DNA of 64,000 nt from contig NZ_CP051488.1 in assembly GCF_014490785.1 (NCBI RefSeq), positions 4,712,001 through 4,776,000 on the forward strand. The letters run 5' to 3'. Numbering within the stretch: position 1 is the first letter of the stretch; each line of letters begins with the position of its first letter. The notes beneath the pieces are model-generated. The model was not told where the DNA came from, made no database searches, and saw only the letters and a list, made by a program, of their open reading frames with translations. A program made the translations under genes and the position numbers. Shown in pieces: positions 25,782-39,809 of the stretch. Source of the stretch: Kosakonia sp. SMBL-WEM22. Lineage in GTDB: Bacteria; Pseudomonadota; Gammaproteobacteria; Enterobacterales; Enterobacteriaceae.

Positions 25782-27526
25782 CCGGCCTGCCGCAGCGTAC
25801 TTTGGGCGAAGCGAATGCAGAAGCGCTGGCGCTTGCGGTAGGCGTAGACATCCTCCACGTGCCCCTGGCGAATGCGCGCCTGCAAACCACGCCAGTAGTC
25901 GGCGCGAAAGAGATCGGCGTGCATCTCTTCAAACAGCGGGCCGATTTCCGGGTCGGCGCAGAGCCAGTGGCGAAACTCCTCAGGGAAGACATCGCCTGGC
26001 GCGACGCTGTACCACGGTTCAGCGCTGAGCTCATCTTCCGGGTAACGCGGGGCGGGGATATCGCGGAAATTCACTTCTGTCATGTAGCAGATTTCGTCGT
26101 AGTCATAAAAGACCACCCGCCCGTGGCGCGTCACACCGAAGTTTTTAAACAGCATATCGCCGGGGAAAATATTGGCGGCGGCAAGCTGACGGATGGCATT
26201 GCCATACTCTTCCACCGCGTCGCGCAGCTGCTGGCCTTTCACCTGCTCGAACCAGAGATTGAGCGGCACCATACGCCGTTCAATATAGAGATGGCTGATG
26301 GCAATCCGATCGCCGAGATCGGTAATCTTACCCGGTGCCTGCTCCAGCAGCAGCGCCATTAGCGGCGGCGCAATCTGCCGCTTCTCCAGTACAAAATTTT
26401 CAAACTCCTGAGTGTCTGCCATGCGTCCGACGCGATCGTGCTCCTTCACCAGTTGATAACAGGCGCGAACGTGGGCGGCGCTCATCTCTTTTTGCGGCGG
26501 GAAGATATCTTTGATCACTTTGAAGACGCGATCGAACCCCGGTAGGGTAAACACCAGCATCACCATGCCGCGAATGCCCGGCGCTTCAATAAACTGCTCG
26601 TCGCTGTGAGTCACGTAGGTAAGATATTCGCGGTAACTCTCTGTTTTTGCGTGTTTCTGGCAGCCAATCGCCATATAGAGCTCGGCGGTGGTTTTACCCG
26701 GCAGGATCTCGCGCAACCACTCGACGGTGGCCGCCGGGAGCGGCGCATAGACCATAAAGTAGGAGCGGGCGAAGCCAAACACGATACTCGCTTCGGCGTG
26801 CGTGGTGAGGCAGGTATCAACGAACAACTCCCCTTCGTCGCTGCGATGGATCGGCAGCAGAAACGGCAGCGTTCCCGCCGGGGTGATGAGTTTGCCCACC
26901 AGCCAGGCGGCCTTGTTGCGGTAGAAAAGTTCGTTCGCTACCTGTAAATGCGCGTGGTTAAGCGCATCCATGCCAAACGCCTCCAGCAGATGGGCGCTGA
27001 TATAACGCACGTCGCGCGCTTTGTCCTGCCACGGCAGCCGCAGCGGCAGGTCCGATAACACTTTTGTCAGCAACGCCTCCCAGCCACGCTCCGGCCAGAA
27101 AGCTTTCGCCAGCGGGCGCGGAATGGTGCGAAAACGGCGTTCGGGCTGTGAACTGAAGATGAAAAGGCGCTCGGGCGACAGCGAGCGATGATCGAATAAA
27201 CGGCAATAGACCGAGTTAAAGAAGCTTTCGGCAATTTCAAAGCGGGGATAGTCGGGCAGCAGCTGCGTGTAGTGGGCTTTCACCTCTTGCAGAAATTCCG
27301 CGTCCGGATGCTGGCTGTCGGTGATACAGCGCAGTTGCTCCACCACCAGACCGACGTGGTGATCGTAGAGGTGGATACGCTGTTTCATCGCCTGCTGCAC
27401 GGCGTGCCAGTCCGCCTGCTCAAAGCGCTGCTGCGCTCCGGCGGTCACTTCCAGAAAGCGCCCATACTGCGCGTCAAAACCCTGCAGGATGGTTTGTGCA
27501 ATTAACAACGCCAGGCCACGCGACAT
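25778..27526 (-). CDS. aceK: Isocitrate dehydrogenase kinase/phosphatase
   Basis: AceK inactivates isocitrate dehydrogenase by phosphorylation and reverses this, steering isocitrate into the glyoxylate bypass. The start at the ATG at 27526 follows GGAGGAG and gives SRGLALLIAQTILQGF; 582 residues against 578 in E. coli. The kinase-like domain with LFKNFGVTRHGRVVFYDYDE contains the metal-binding aspartates. It is the third gene of aceBAK, 84 bases after aceA, with a REP-like palindrome in the gap that may lower its expression. Confidence 0.96.
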   Translation of the reverse strand: MSRGLALLIAQTILQGFDAQYGRFLEVTAGAQQRFEQADWHAVQQAMKQRIHLYDHHVGLVVEQLRCITDSQHPDAEFLQEVKAHYTQLLPDYPRFEIAESFFNSVYCRLFDHRSLSPERLFIFSSQPERRFRTIPRPLAKAFWPERGWEALLTKVLSDLPLRLPWQDKARDVRYISAHLLEAFGMDALNHAHLQVANELFYRNKAAWLVGKLITPAGTLPFLLPIHRSDEGELFVDTCLTTHAEASIVFGFARSYFMVYAPLPAATVEWLREILPGKTTAELYMAIGCQKHAKTESYREYLTYVTHSDEQFIEAPGIRGMVMLVFTLPGFDRVFKVIKDIFPPQKEMSAAHVRACYQLVKEHDRVGRMADTQEFENFVLEKRQIAPPLMALLLEQAPGKITDLGDRIAISHLYIERRMVPLNLWFEQVKGQQLRDAVEEYGNAIRQLAAANIFPGDMLFKNFGVTRHGRVVFYDYDEICYMTEVNFRDIPAPRYPEDELSAEPWYSVAPGDVFPEEFRHWLCADPEIGPLFEEMHADLFRADYWRGLQARIRQGHVEDVYAYRKRQRFCIRFAQSTLRQAG

Positions 27527-27560
27527 GGGCTCCTCCAGGTGACGGCGGGATAAGTGTGTA

Positions 27561-27590
27561 AGCCGGAGACGCGCCCGCGCCATCCGGCAG
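27561..27590. repeat. REP-like palindrome between aceA and aceK
   Basis: GCCGGAGACGCG and CGCGCCATCCGGC form an imperfect inverted repeat of REP type in the 84-base aceA-aceK gap. Such elements can stabilise the upstream mRNA and lower downstream expression. Confidence 0.6.
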
Positions 27591-27610
27591 CCACAATGCA
27601 GTCGGGCGCA

Positions 27611-28921
<1,311 letters not shown>

Positions 28922-29079
28922 ATGCAGATGCTCCCTATTCTTCTCCTGGCGTACCAGGTGTTATTGATGAAGGCCGTTTGCTCAGGGCCAGCGCACACAC
29001 CTCAGCCTGTTTGTCATAGGCGGGAATGGTGGGCACTGCACTACCCTGGCCAACGTGGCGAACAAATTAGCCCGGGTAG

Positions 29080-30681
29080 TTACGCCAGCAGGCGGTAGCC
29101 CGGCAGGGTTAAGAAATCAATCAGCTCATCGGAGGTGGTGATCTGCTCCATTAGCCGCGCGGCGTCGTCAAAACGGCCGCTGCTGTAACGATGCTCACCC
29201 AGCTCCTCCTGGATGACCTGCATCTCTTCCGCCAGCATCTGGCGGAAGAGCGCTTTGGTCACCGGTTTGCCGTTGCTCAGCGTCTTCTGGTGGTGGATCC
29301 ACTGCCAGATAGAGGTTCGGGAGATTTCCGCGGTGGCGGCATCTTCCATCAGGCCGTAAATGGGCACACAGCCGTTGCCGGTGATCCACGCTTCGATGTA
29401 CTGCACCGCCACGCGGATATTGGCGCGCATCCCCTCTTCCGTGCGCTCCCCTTCACAGGGGGTCAGCAGCTCTTCCGCGCGGATCGGCGCATCCTCTTCG
29501 CGGGTGACAAAAAGCTGGTTTTTGTGCTCGCCCAGCGCCGCATTGAAGATCTCCATCACGCTATCGCCAAGGCCGGGGTGTGCAATCCACGTCCCGTCAT
29601 GCCCGTTATCTGCTTCCAGCTGCTTGTCGGCTTTTACTTTGTTCAGCACCCAGTTATTGCGCTCAGCATCTTTGCTGGGGATGAAAGCCGCCATGCCGCC
29701 CATGGCAAACGCGCCGCGACGATGACAGGTTTTGATCAGCAGGCGGGAGTAGGCGCTGAGGAAGGGCTTATCCATCGTCACTACCTGGCGATCCGGCAGC
29801 ACGCGGTCCGGGTAGTTTTTCAGGGTTTTGATGTAGCTGAAGATGTAATCCCAGCGGCCGCAGTTCAGCCCGACAATATGGTCGCGCAGCGCATGGAGGA
29901 TCTCATCCATCTGGAAAACGGCCGGCAGCGTTTCAATCAGCAGCGTCGCTTTGATGGTGCCGCGCGGCAGGTTGAAGCGATCCTCTGTGAAGCTGAAGAC
30001 CTCGCTCCACCAGGCGGCCTCTTGCCAGGCCTGGGTTTTAGGCAGGTAGAAGTAGGGGCCGCTGCCTTTGGCGAGCAGATTTTTATGGTTGTGGAAGAAG
30101 TAGAGTGCGAAGTCGAACAGGCTGCCCGGGATCGCTTCTCCGCGCCAGGTGACATGTTTTTCCGGCAGGTGTAAGCCACGCACGCGGCACACCAGTACCG
30201 CCGGATTGGGCTTCAACTGATAAATTTTTCCCGCTTCATTGGTGTAGCTGATAGTGCCCTTGACCGCATCGCGCAGGTTGATCTGTCCGTCGATCACTTT
30301 TCCCCAGTTTGGTGCCAGCGAATCTTCAAAATCCGCCATAAATACTTTCACGTTTGCATTCAGCGCGTTGATGACCATTTTGCGCTCAACCGGCCCGGTG
30401 ATCTCCACGCGACGGTCCAGCAGATCGTCAGGAATACCGCGGATCGTCCAGTCGCCTTCACGGATGGAAGTGGTTTCCGAAATAAATCCTGGCAGCTTGC
30501 CATTATCAATCTCTTGCTGCTGCTGAACACGCGCGGCCAGTAGCTGATTGCGTTTCGGGGTAAAGCGCGCGACCAGGTCGCTCAAAAATTCTACTGCTGC
30601 CGGCGTCAGGATCTGCTCCTCCTGTGCGCCAAAGGGCTGGGTAAAAGCCAGTTCTTCAGTTGTGGTCGCCTGTTGTGTCAT
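29080..30681 (-). CDS. aceB: Malate synthase A
   Basis: AceB condenses glyoxylate with acetyl-CoA to malate. The start at the ATG at 30681 follows AGAGGAGA and gives TQQATTTEELAFTQPFG; 533 residues, as in E. coli. The frame is open upstream to 30798 across the promoter and is not coding. Conserved regions include GRWDYIFSYIKT and the LCR-like RGLHLPEKH stretch around the catalytic arginine. It is the first gene of aceBAK. Confidence 0.97.
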   Translation of the reverse strand: MTQQATTTEELAFTQPFGAQEEQILTPAAVEFLSDLVARFTPKRNQLLAARVQQQQEIDNGKLPGFISETTSIREGDWTIRGIPDDLLDRRVEITGPVERKMVINALNANVKVFMADFEDSLAPNWGKVIDGQINLRDAVKGTISYTNEAGKIYQLKPNPAVLVCRVRGLHLPEKHVTWRGEAIPGSLFDFALYFFHNHKNLLAKGSGPYFYLPKTQAWQEAAWWSEVFSFTEDRFNLPRGTIKATLLIETLPAVFQMDEILHALRDHIVGLNCGRWDYIFSYIKTLKNYPDRVLPDRQVVTMDKPFLSAYSRLLIKTCHRRGAFAMGGMAAFIPSKDAERNNWVLNKVKADKQLEADNGHDGTWIAHPGLGDSVMEIFNAALGEHKNQLFVTREEDAPIRAEELLTPCEGERTEEGMRANIRVAVQYIEAWITGNGCVPIYGLMEDAATAEISRTSIWQWIHHQKTLSNGKPVTKALFRQMLAEEMQVIQEELGEHRYSSGRFDDAARLMEQITTSDELIDFLTLPGYRLLA

Positions 30682-30780
30682 GGTGCAGTCTCCTCTTTTG
30701 GCAGCAAACTCATTTTCCAGGGCAAACGAAGATCGGTTGTGCAGTTTTCGTGCAGCAGGATCAATCCTGGCCAATAAATT

Positions 30781-30808
30781 TTCCAAAATCAAAAACAATT
30801 TCCATTTT
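30781..30808 (-). promoter_or_regulatory. IclR operator of aceBAK
   Basis: On the minus strand, AAAATGGAAATTG, then TTTTTGATTTTGG, closely follows the known E. coli aceB operator. It lies about 100 bases upstream of the aceB start. Confidence 0.75.
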
Positions 30809-30883
30809 AATTACAGTTTCATGATAAGTGATTGATTAGAAAGCAGATAAATTTTCATTGGGTAGTGAAGTGATTTTCGCAAA

Positions 30884-30906
30884 CAAAAAAGGCACCCGAA
30901 GGTGCC
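30884..30906 (-). terminator. Rho-independent terminator of metA
   Basis: The minus strand carries GGCACC-TTCG-GGTGCC followed by six T, 22 bases after the metA stop. Confidence 0.9.
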
Positions 30907-30927
30907 TGTTGTCTGGTGCTGAAACGC

Positions 30928-31857
30928 TTAATCCAGCGTCGGATTCATATGGCGCAGATCGTATGGCGTGATCTGGTAGACGTAGTAGTTGAGCCAGTTG
31001 ATGAACAGCAAATTACCGTGGCTGCGCCAGGAAGCACGAGGCTTATTTTGCGGATCGTTGTGCGGGAAATAGTTGTGCGGCAGTTCAGGTTTCAGACCCG
31101 CTTCGACGTCGCGGAAGTATTCACTCGCCAGCGTATCCGGGTCGTATTCCGGATGGCCGGTAACAAATGCGATGCGCTTATCTTTGCTGGCGAAGAGGTA
31201 GGCATCGCCATCTGCCGTTTCCGCCAGGATATCAAGATCGGTGTAATCACGGATCAGCGCAGCGGGGAAATCGGCATAACGCGAGTGCGGCGCGAGAAAA
31301 TAGTCATCAAAACCGCGCGTCAGCAGGGCATGAGGCTGCAGGAGGTGGTGCTCGTAAACGCCAGAAAGCTTGTCGCTGCGGGTCTGTTTTGGAATGCCGT
31401 AAAGGATATTGAGTGCTGCCTGCACGGCCCAACAGACAAAGAGCGTCGAGGTAACGTGATCTTTTGCCCATGCCAGCACCTGCTCGATCTGCGGCCAGTA
31501 GGCAACGTCGTTAAACTCGACCAGACCTAACGGCGCGCCGGTGACAATCAGGCCGTCGAAGTTCTCGTCGCATACTTCATCGAAGTTACAATAAAAGGTG
31601 TTGAGGTGCTCAGCGGGCGTATTACGCGATTCGCGTGAATCGATTCGCAGCAGGCGGACATCAACCTGCAGCGGAGAGTTGGAGAGCAGGCGCAGAAACT
31701 GGTTTTCCGTCTCGATCTTTTTCGGCATCAGGTTGAGGATAAGCACCTTCAGGGGACGAATTTCCTGCACTGTCGCGCGTGAAGTCGTCATCACAAAGAC
31801 GTTTTCATCCCGGAGAAGATTGACGGCCGGCAGCTCGTCCTGCACCCGAATCGGCAT
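30928..31857 (-). CDS. metA: Homoserine O-succinyltransferase
   Basis: MetA activates homoserine with succinyl-CoA in the first committed step of methionine synthesis. The 309 residues equal the E. coli length. The catalytic residues are present: C142 in FVCWAVQAAL, H235 and E237 in VTGHPEYDP. It stands alone with its own terminator, directly behind a four-site MetJ operator, so methionine repression is expected. Confidence 0.97.
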   Translation of the reverse strand: MPIRVQDELPAVNLLRDENVFVMTTSRATVQEIRPLKVLILNLMPKKIETENQFLRLLSNSPLQVDVRLLRIDSRESRNTPAEHLNTFYCNFDEVCDENFDGLIVTGAPLGLVEFNDVAYWPQIEQVLAWAKDHVTSTLFVCWAVQAALNILYGIPKQTRSDKLSGVYEHHLLQPHALLTRGFDDYFLAPHSRYADFPAALIRDYTDLDILAETADGDAYLFASKDKRIAFVTGHPEYDPDTLASEYFRDVEAGLKPELPHNYFPHNDPQNKPRASWRSHGNLLFINWLNYYVYQITPYDLRHMNPTLD

Positions 31858-31875
31858 AACTTATATCCTCACAAC

Positions 31876-31907
31876 ATACGTTTATACGTTTAGACATCCA
31901 GACAGCT
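31876..31907 (-). promoter_or_regulatory. Four tandem MetJ boxes upstream of metA
   Basis: Four contiguous 8-base met boxes are in register: ATACGTTT, ATACGTTT, AGACATCC, AGACAGCT. The consensus is AGACGTCT. The array ends 18 bases upstream of the metA start and should overlap the promoter or leader. Confidence 0.85.
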
Positions 31908-31990
31908 GACAATACCCATAAATGGTCTGAATGTCGAGCCTGCCGGTGGAAGGTGAGAAAGTTTCACGTCACGGCTTGCGCCGTGACGCT

Positions 31991-32419
31991 CTAGCTGATG
32001 ATAGTGGGGTTGTTATTGCCAGGCGGTTTTGGCTTTTTAACATGCTGTAGTGCCTCTAAAATCTGAGGATCGCTAAGTGGGGCGGGATTGGCGATGACAT
32101 AAGGCGCGCGACACCTGCCATGTGCTGCCCCGAAGGTCATTTCCATGATGGCGCGCTCTTCTACCGCTGATAAACCCCCTTCGTTCATCTCCAGCGCATG
32201 AGCGAGAATCGCCAGCTTACCGGCCCCGGGCAGAGCATGCCAGAAAGAGCGGGGTGCGACTTCCAGGATCAAATCATGGAGTAGTTTCTCTGCAAGGAAG
32301 AAATCGGCAACGATGATGCGCTGGTTGCTGAAGGGCTTATTGCCGAAGGCCTGCCGCTGCGTTGCGAGATTGCGTACAACCATGCGGTTTTTATACAGCT
32401 GAACGTAAAGCGTGACCAT
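31991..32419 (-). CDS. yjaA: YjaA family protein
   Basis: The protein matches remembered E. coli YjaA through most of its length (FSNQR, ADFFLAEKLLHDL, ALEMNEGGLSAVEER). It has 142 residues against 127, with a Pro/Asn-rich C-terminal extension. The start at the ATG at 32419 follows AAAGGAAG. E. coli YjaA is a stress-induced protein of unknown molecular function. It lies between the rRNA operon terminator and metA; the yjaB gene present beside it in E. coli is absent. Confidence 0.85.
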   Translation of the reverse strand: MVTLYVQLYKNRMVVRNLATQRQAFGNKPFSNQRIIVADFFLAEKLLHDLILEVAPRSFWHALPGAGKLAILAHALEMNEGGLSAVEERAIMEMTFGAAHGRCRAPYVIANPAPLSDPQILEALQHVKKPKPPGNNNPTIIS

Positions 32420-32473
32420 GGCTACTTCCTTTAGCGGTGAAGGGGAGGATTAAAACGCGTGGAAAAAGAATAG

Positions 32474-32502
32474 CAAAAAGCCTCATGCTTTCGCATGAGG
32501 CT
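32474..32502 (-). terminator. Terminator of the rRNA operon
   Basis: A 10-bp perfect stem with a 4-base loop (minus strand AGCCTCATGC-GAAA-GCATGAGGCT) is followed by TTTT, 14 bases beyond the 5S gene. Confidence 0.92.
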
Positions 32503-32515
32503 TTCGCTTTGTTTG

Positions 32516-32635
32516 ATGCCTGGCAGTTCCCTACTCTCGCATGGGGAGACCCCACACTACCATCGGCGCTACGGCGTTTCACTTCTGAGTTCGGCATGGG
32601 GTCAGGTGGGACCACCGCGCTAGTGCCGCCAGGCA
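32516..32635 (-). rRNA. rrf: 5S ribosomal RNA
   Basis: The 120-base gene reads TGCCTGGCGGC to GGAACTGCCAGGCAT on the minus strand, with paired ends and the conserved enterobacterial interior. Confidence 0.97.
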
Positions 32636-32827
32636 AATTCTTTGTGCCCGGAACGTCTCTTTTACCCTGATGCGGCGTTGGCTGCGCTCGTAAAGTCAGT
32701 CACATACTTCAGTATGCTCCTTCCTTTCCGTCACTGGCCGCCTTGCCTCAGCGCAAAAGCGTTCGTTCCTTCAAATCTGGTATCAGCTGAAAATCTGTCT
32801 CTCACGCCAAAACATCTTCGGCGTTGT
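32636..32827. other. Long 23S-5S spacer with an inserted palindromic block
   Basis: The spacer is 192 bases, about twice what I recall for E. coli. A block from about 32670 to 32765 contains a central palindrome CATACTTCAGTATG (32703-32716) flanked by loosely inverted GCGGCGTTGGC and GGCCGCCTTGCC arms. Similar blocks occur, from memory, near rRNA and tRNA genes of other enterobacteria. Confidence 0.6.
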
Positions 32828-35733
<2,906 letters not shown>

Positions 35734-35837
35734 TCACAACCCGAAGATGTTTCGAGAACACCTTAAGTTGCGAAAATTTGAGAGACTCACGAACAATTCG
35801 CATTGTTCAGTGTTTCAATTTTCAGCTTGATCCAGAT

Positions 35838-35849
35838 TTTTAAAGAGCA
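35838..35849 (-). promoter_or_regulatory. Spacer boxA antitermination element
   Basis: The minus strand reads TGCTCTTTAAAA in the spacer between tRNA-Glu and 23S, matching the rrn spacer boxA. Confidence 0.8.
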
Positions 35850-35933
35850 AATATCTCAGACATGACTCGCTGTTCACACAGGAATCAGGTTTGAGATACA
35901 TCGGCAGGTGACTTTCACTCACAGACCAGCAAG

Positions 35934-36009
35934 TGGCGTCCCCTAGGGGATTCGAACCCCTGTTACCGCCGTGAAAGGGCGGTGTCCTGGGCCTCTAGAC
36001 GAAGGGGAC
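35934..36009 (-). tRNA. gltV: tRNA-Glu (anticodon TTC)
   Basis: A 76-base cloverleaf on the minus strand, GTCCCCTTCGTCTAGAGG to GGGGACGCCA, with anticodon TTC in CCCTTTCACG and encoded CCA. It lies in the 16S-23S spacer as the only spacer tRNA, as in rrnE-type operons. Confidence 0.97.
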
Positions 36010-36093
36010 ACAAAGTCTCACTCGCAAGACGCCTTGCTATTTACTTTTCATCAGACAATCTGTGTGAGCACTACAGGGAAAGGTTCTTTAAGG

Positions 36094-37635
<1,542 letters not shown>

Positions 37636-37765
37636 AAAGTTTGATGCTCATCGAATTAAACCGTAATGAATTACGTGTTCACCCGTGAGACTTGGTATTC
37701 ATTTAGTGTCCGAGGACATTAAGAATCCATGTCACCTGAGTGCCCACACAGATTGTCTGATAAAT

Positions 37766-37777
37766 TGTTAAAGAGCA
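37766..37777 (-). promoter_or_regulatory. Leader boxA of the rRNA operon
   Basis: TGCTCTTTAACA on the minus strand is the canonical boxA for Nus-factor antitermination, between P2 and the 16S gene. Confidence 0.9.
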
Positions 37778-37815
37778 GTTGCGACGCGCTTCAGCGCTCT
37801 GTCGCGAGGTGGCGT

Positions 37816-37843
37816 ATATTACGCTTTCCTCTTTCAGAGTCAA
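37816..37843 (-). promoter_or_regulatory. rRNA promoter P2
   Basis: TTGACT and TAATAT separated by 16 bases on the minus strand, within the region typical of rrn P2. Confidence 0.85.
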
Positions 37844-37925
37844 CCCTCAATTTCAGGATTTTTTCTCTTCCGACTTAACGTCGCTGCAAGCTGTTGTTTG
37901 CTTAGCGCCGTGTCGATGGAGGCGC

Positions 37926-37953
37926 ATTATAGGGAGTTCTCCGCACCCCGCAA
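37926..37953 (-). promoter_or_regulatory. rRNA promoter P1
   Basis: TTGCGG and TATAAT separated by 16 bases on the minus strand, followed by GCGCCTCCATCGACACGG, a GC-rich discriminator as expected for ppGpp-controlled P1. AT-rich sequence upstream could serve as UP element. Confidence 0.88.
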
Positions 37954-38070
37954 TAGAAAAATGACATAAAAATGACTGACTGCTGCATTCCACAGCAAAA
38001 GCCGCCCTTATACGCGTTTACACACAGAGTTATCCACAAAGCGCCAAAAGTGGAAAAATTCCCGAGCGTT

Positions 38071-38086
38071 GCGCAAACGTTTTCGT
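38071..38086 (+). promoter_or_regulatory. PurR box of purHD
   Basis: GCGCAAACGTTTTCGT matches the PurR consensus ACGCAAACGTTTNCNT at almost every position. A TACAAT -10 candidate overlaps its right edge at 38087-38092. Confidence 0.88.
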
Positions 38087-38204
38087 TACAATGCCCGCGC
38101 AAAATTAATCCGCCCTGCCTGGGGTGTTAGCTGAATCTTCCCATAATAAAGAAGCGAAAATTCAGCTAACGCTCTCTGTTAAAGTCAAATCCAGGGGATT
38201 TACC

Positions 38205-39794
38205 ATGCAACAACCTCGTCCAGTCCGCCGCGCCCTGCTCAGTGTTTCTGATAAGGCCGGTATCGTCGAATTCGCCCAGGCGCTCTCCCAGCGCGGCGTC
38301 GAACTGCTCTCTACTGGCGGGACCGCTCGTCTGCTGGCAGATAAAGGCCTGCCGGTGACCGAAGTCTCCGACTACACCGGTTTCCCGGAAATGATGGATG
38401 GACGCGTAAAAACCCTGCACCCGAAAGTGCACGGCGGTATTCTTGGCCGTCGCGGCCAGGATGATGACATCATGGCGCAGCACGCCATTGCGCCAATCGA
38501 TATGGTAGTGGTTAACCTCTACCCCTTCGCCCAGACCGTTGCCCGTGAAGGGTGTTCGCTGGAAGACGCCGTTGAGAATATTGATATCGGCGGCCCGACC
38601 ATGGTGCGCTCCGCCGCGAAGAACCATAAAGATGTCGCCATCGTGGTTAAGAGCAGCGACTACACCACCATCATTAATGAAATGGATGCCAACGATGGCT
38701 CGCTGACGCTGGAAACCCGTTTCGACCTCGCGATCAAAGCCTTTGAGCACACCGCCGCTTACGACAGCATGATCGCCAACTACTTCGGCAGCCTGGTACC
38801 CGCCTATCATGGAGAGAGCAAAGAGCCAGCCGGCCGCTTCCCGCGCACGTTGAACCTCAACTTCATCAAGAAGCAGGATATGCGCTACGGTGAAAACAGC
38901 CACCAGCACGCGGCCTTCTATATAGAAGAAGAGATCAAAGAGGCTTCCGTTGCCACCGCGCAGCAGCTGCAGGGCAAAGCGCTCTCCTATAACAACATCG
39001 CCGATACCGACGCGGCGCTGGAGTGCGTAAAAGAGTTTGATGAACCCGCCTGCGTGATTGTGAAACACGCCAACCCGTGCGGCGTTGCCGTTGGCGGCTC
39101 GATCCTCGAGGCCTACGACCGCGCTTATAAAACCGACCCAACCTCAGCGTTCGGCGGCATCATTGCCTTCAACCGCGAGTTGGATGCTGAAACGGCGCAA
39201 GCCATTATTTCCCGCCAGTTTGTGGAGGTGATTATTGCCCCTTCTGCCACTGAAGAAGCGCTGAGCATCACCGCCACCAAACAGAACGTCCGTGTGCTGG
39301 TCTGCGGTCAGTGGGCAGCGCGCGTGCCGGGCCTCGATTTCAAACGCGTTAATGGCGGCCTGCTGGTTCAGGATCGCGATCTGGGCATGGTGACCGCCAA
39401 TGAGCTGCGCGTGGTCAGCAAGCGCCAACCGACAGAGCAGGAGCTGCGCGATGCGCTCTTCTGCTGGAAAGTGGCGAAGTTCGTTAAATCCAACGCGATC
39501 GTCTATGCCAAAGAGAATGTGACCATCGGCATTGGCGCAGGCCAGATGAGCCGCGTCTACTCTGCAAAGATCGCCGGTATCAAAGCCGCGGACGAAGGGC
39601 TGGAAGTAAAAGGTTCAGCAATGGCCTCTGACGCCTTCTTCCCGTTCCGTGATGGTATCGATGCCGCCGCCGCTGTCGGCGTGAGCTGCGTTATCCAGCC
39701 GGGCGGATCTATCCGCGATGATGAAGTGATTGCCGCCGCCGACGAGCACGGCATCGCGATGATCTTCACCGACATGCGTCACTTCCGCCATTAA
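38205..39794 (+). CDS. purH: Bifunctional AICAR transformylase/IMP cyclohydrolase
   Basis: PurH carries out the last two steps of IMP synthesis. The start at the ATG at 38205 follows AGGGGA and gives QQPRPVRRALLSVSDKAG; 529 residues, the E. coli length. The N-terminal cyclohydrolase (MGS-like, about 1-200) is followed by the transformylase with the catalytic KHANPCG motif. It leads the purHD operon under the PurR box, with purD 15 bases downstream. Confidence 0.97.
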   Translation: MQQPRPVRRALLSVSDKAGIVEFAQALSQRGVELLSTGGTARLLADKGLPVTEVSDYTGFPEMMDGRVKTLHPKVHGGILGRRGQDDDIMAQHAIAPIDMVVVNLYPFAQTVAREGCSLEDAVENIDIGGPTMVRSAAKNHKDVAIVVKSSDYTTIINEMDANDGSLTLETRFDLAIKAFEHTAAYDSMIANYFGSLVPAYHGESKEPAGRFPRTLNLNFIKKQDMRYGENSHQHAAFYIEEEIKEASVATAQQLQGKALSYNNIADTDAALECVKEFDEPACVIVKHANPCGVAVGGSILEAYDRAYKTDPTSAFGGIIAFNRELDAETAQAIISRQFVEVIIAPSATEEALSITATKQNVRVLVCGQWAARVPGLDFKRVNGGLLVQDRDLGMVTANELRVVSKRQPTEQELRDALFCWKVAKFVKSNAIVYAKENVTIGIGAGQMSRVYSAKIAGIKAADEGLEVKGSAMASDAFFPFRDGIDAAAAVGVSCVIQPGGSIRDDEVIAAADEHGIAMIFTDMRHFRH

Positions 39795-39809
39795 TCCACG
39801 GAGCAGAGA

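Larger units (their letters stand above)
37636..38204. other. Divergent control region of the rRNA operon and purHD
   Basis: From left to right it holds the rRNA leader with boxA, promoter P2, promoter P1, and then the PurR box and leader of purH. An open frame through the purH leader to 38124 is not coding. Confidence 0.85.
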
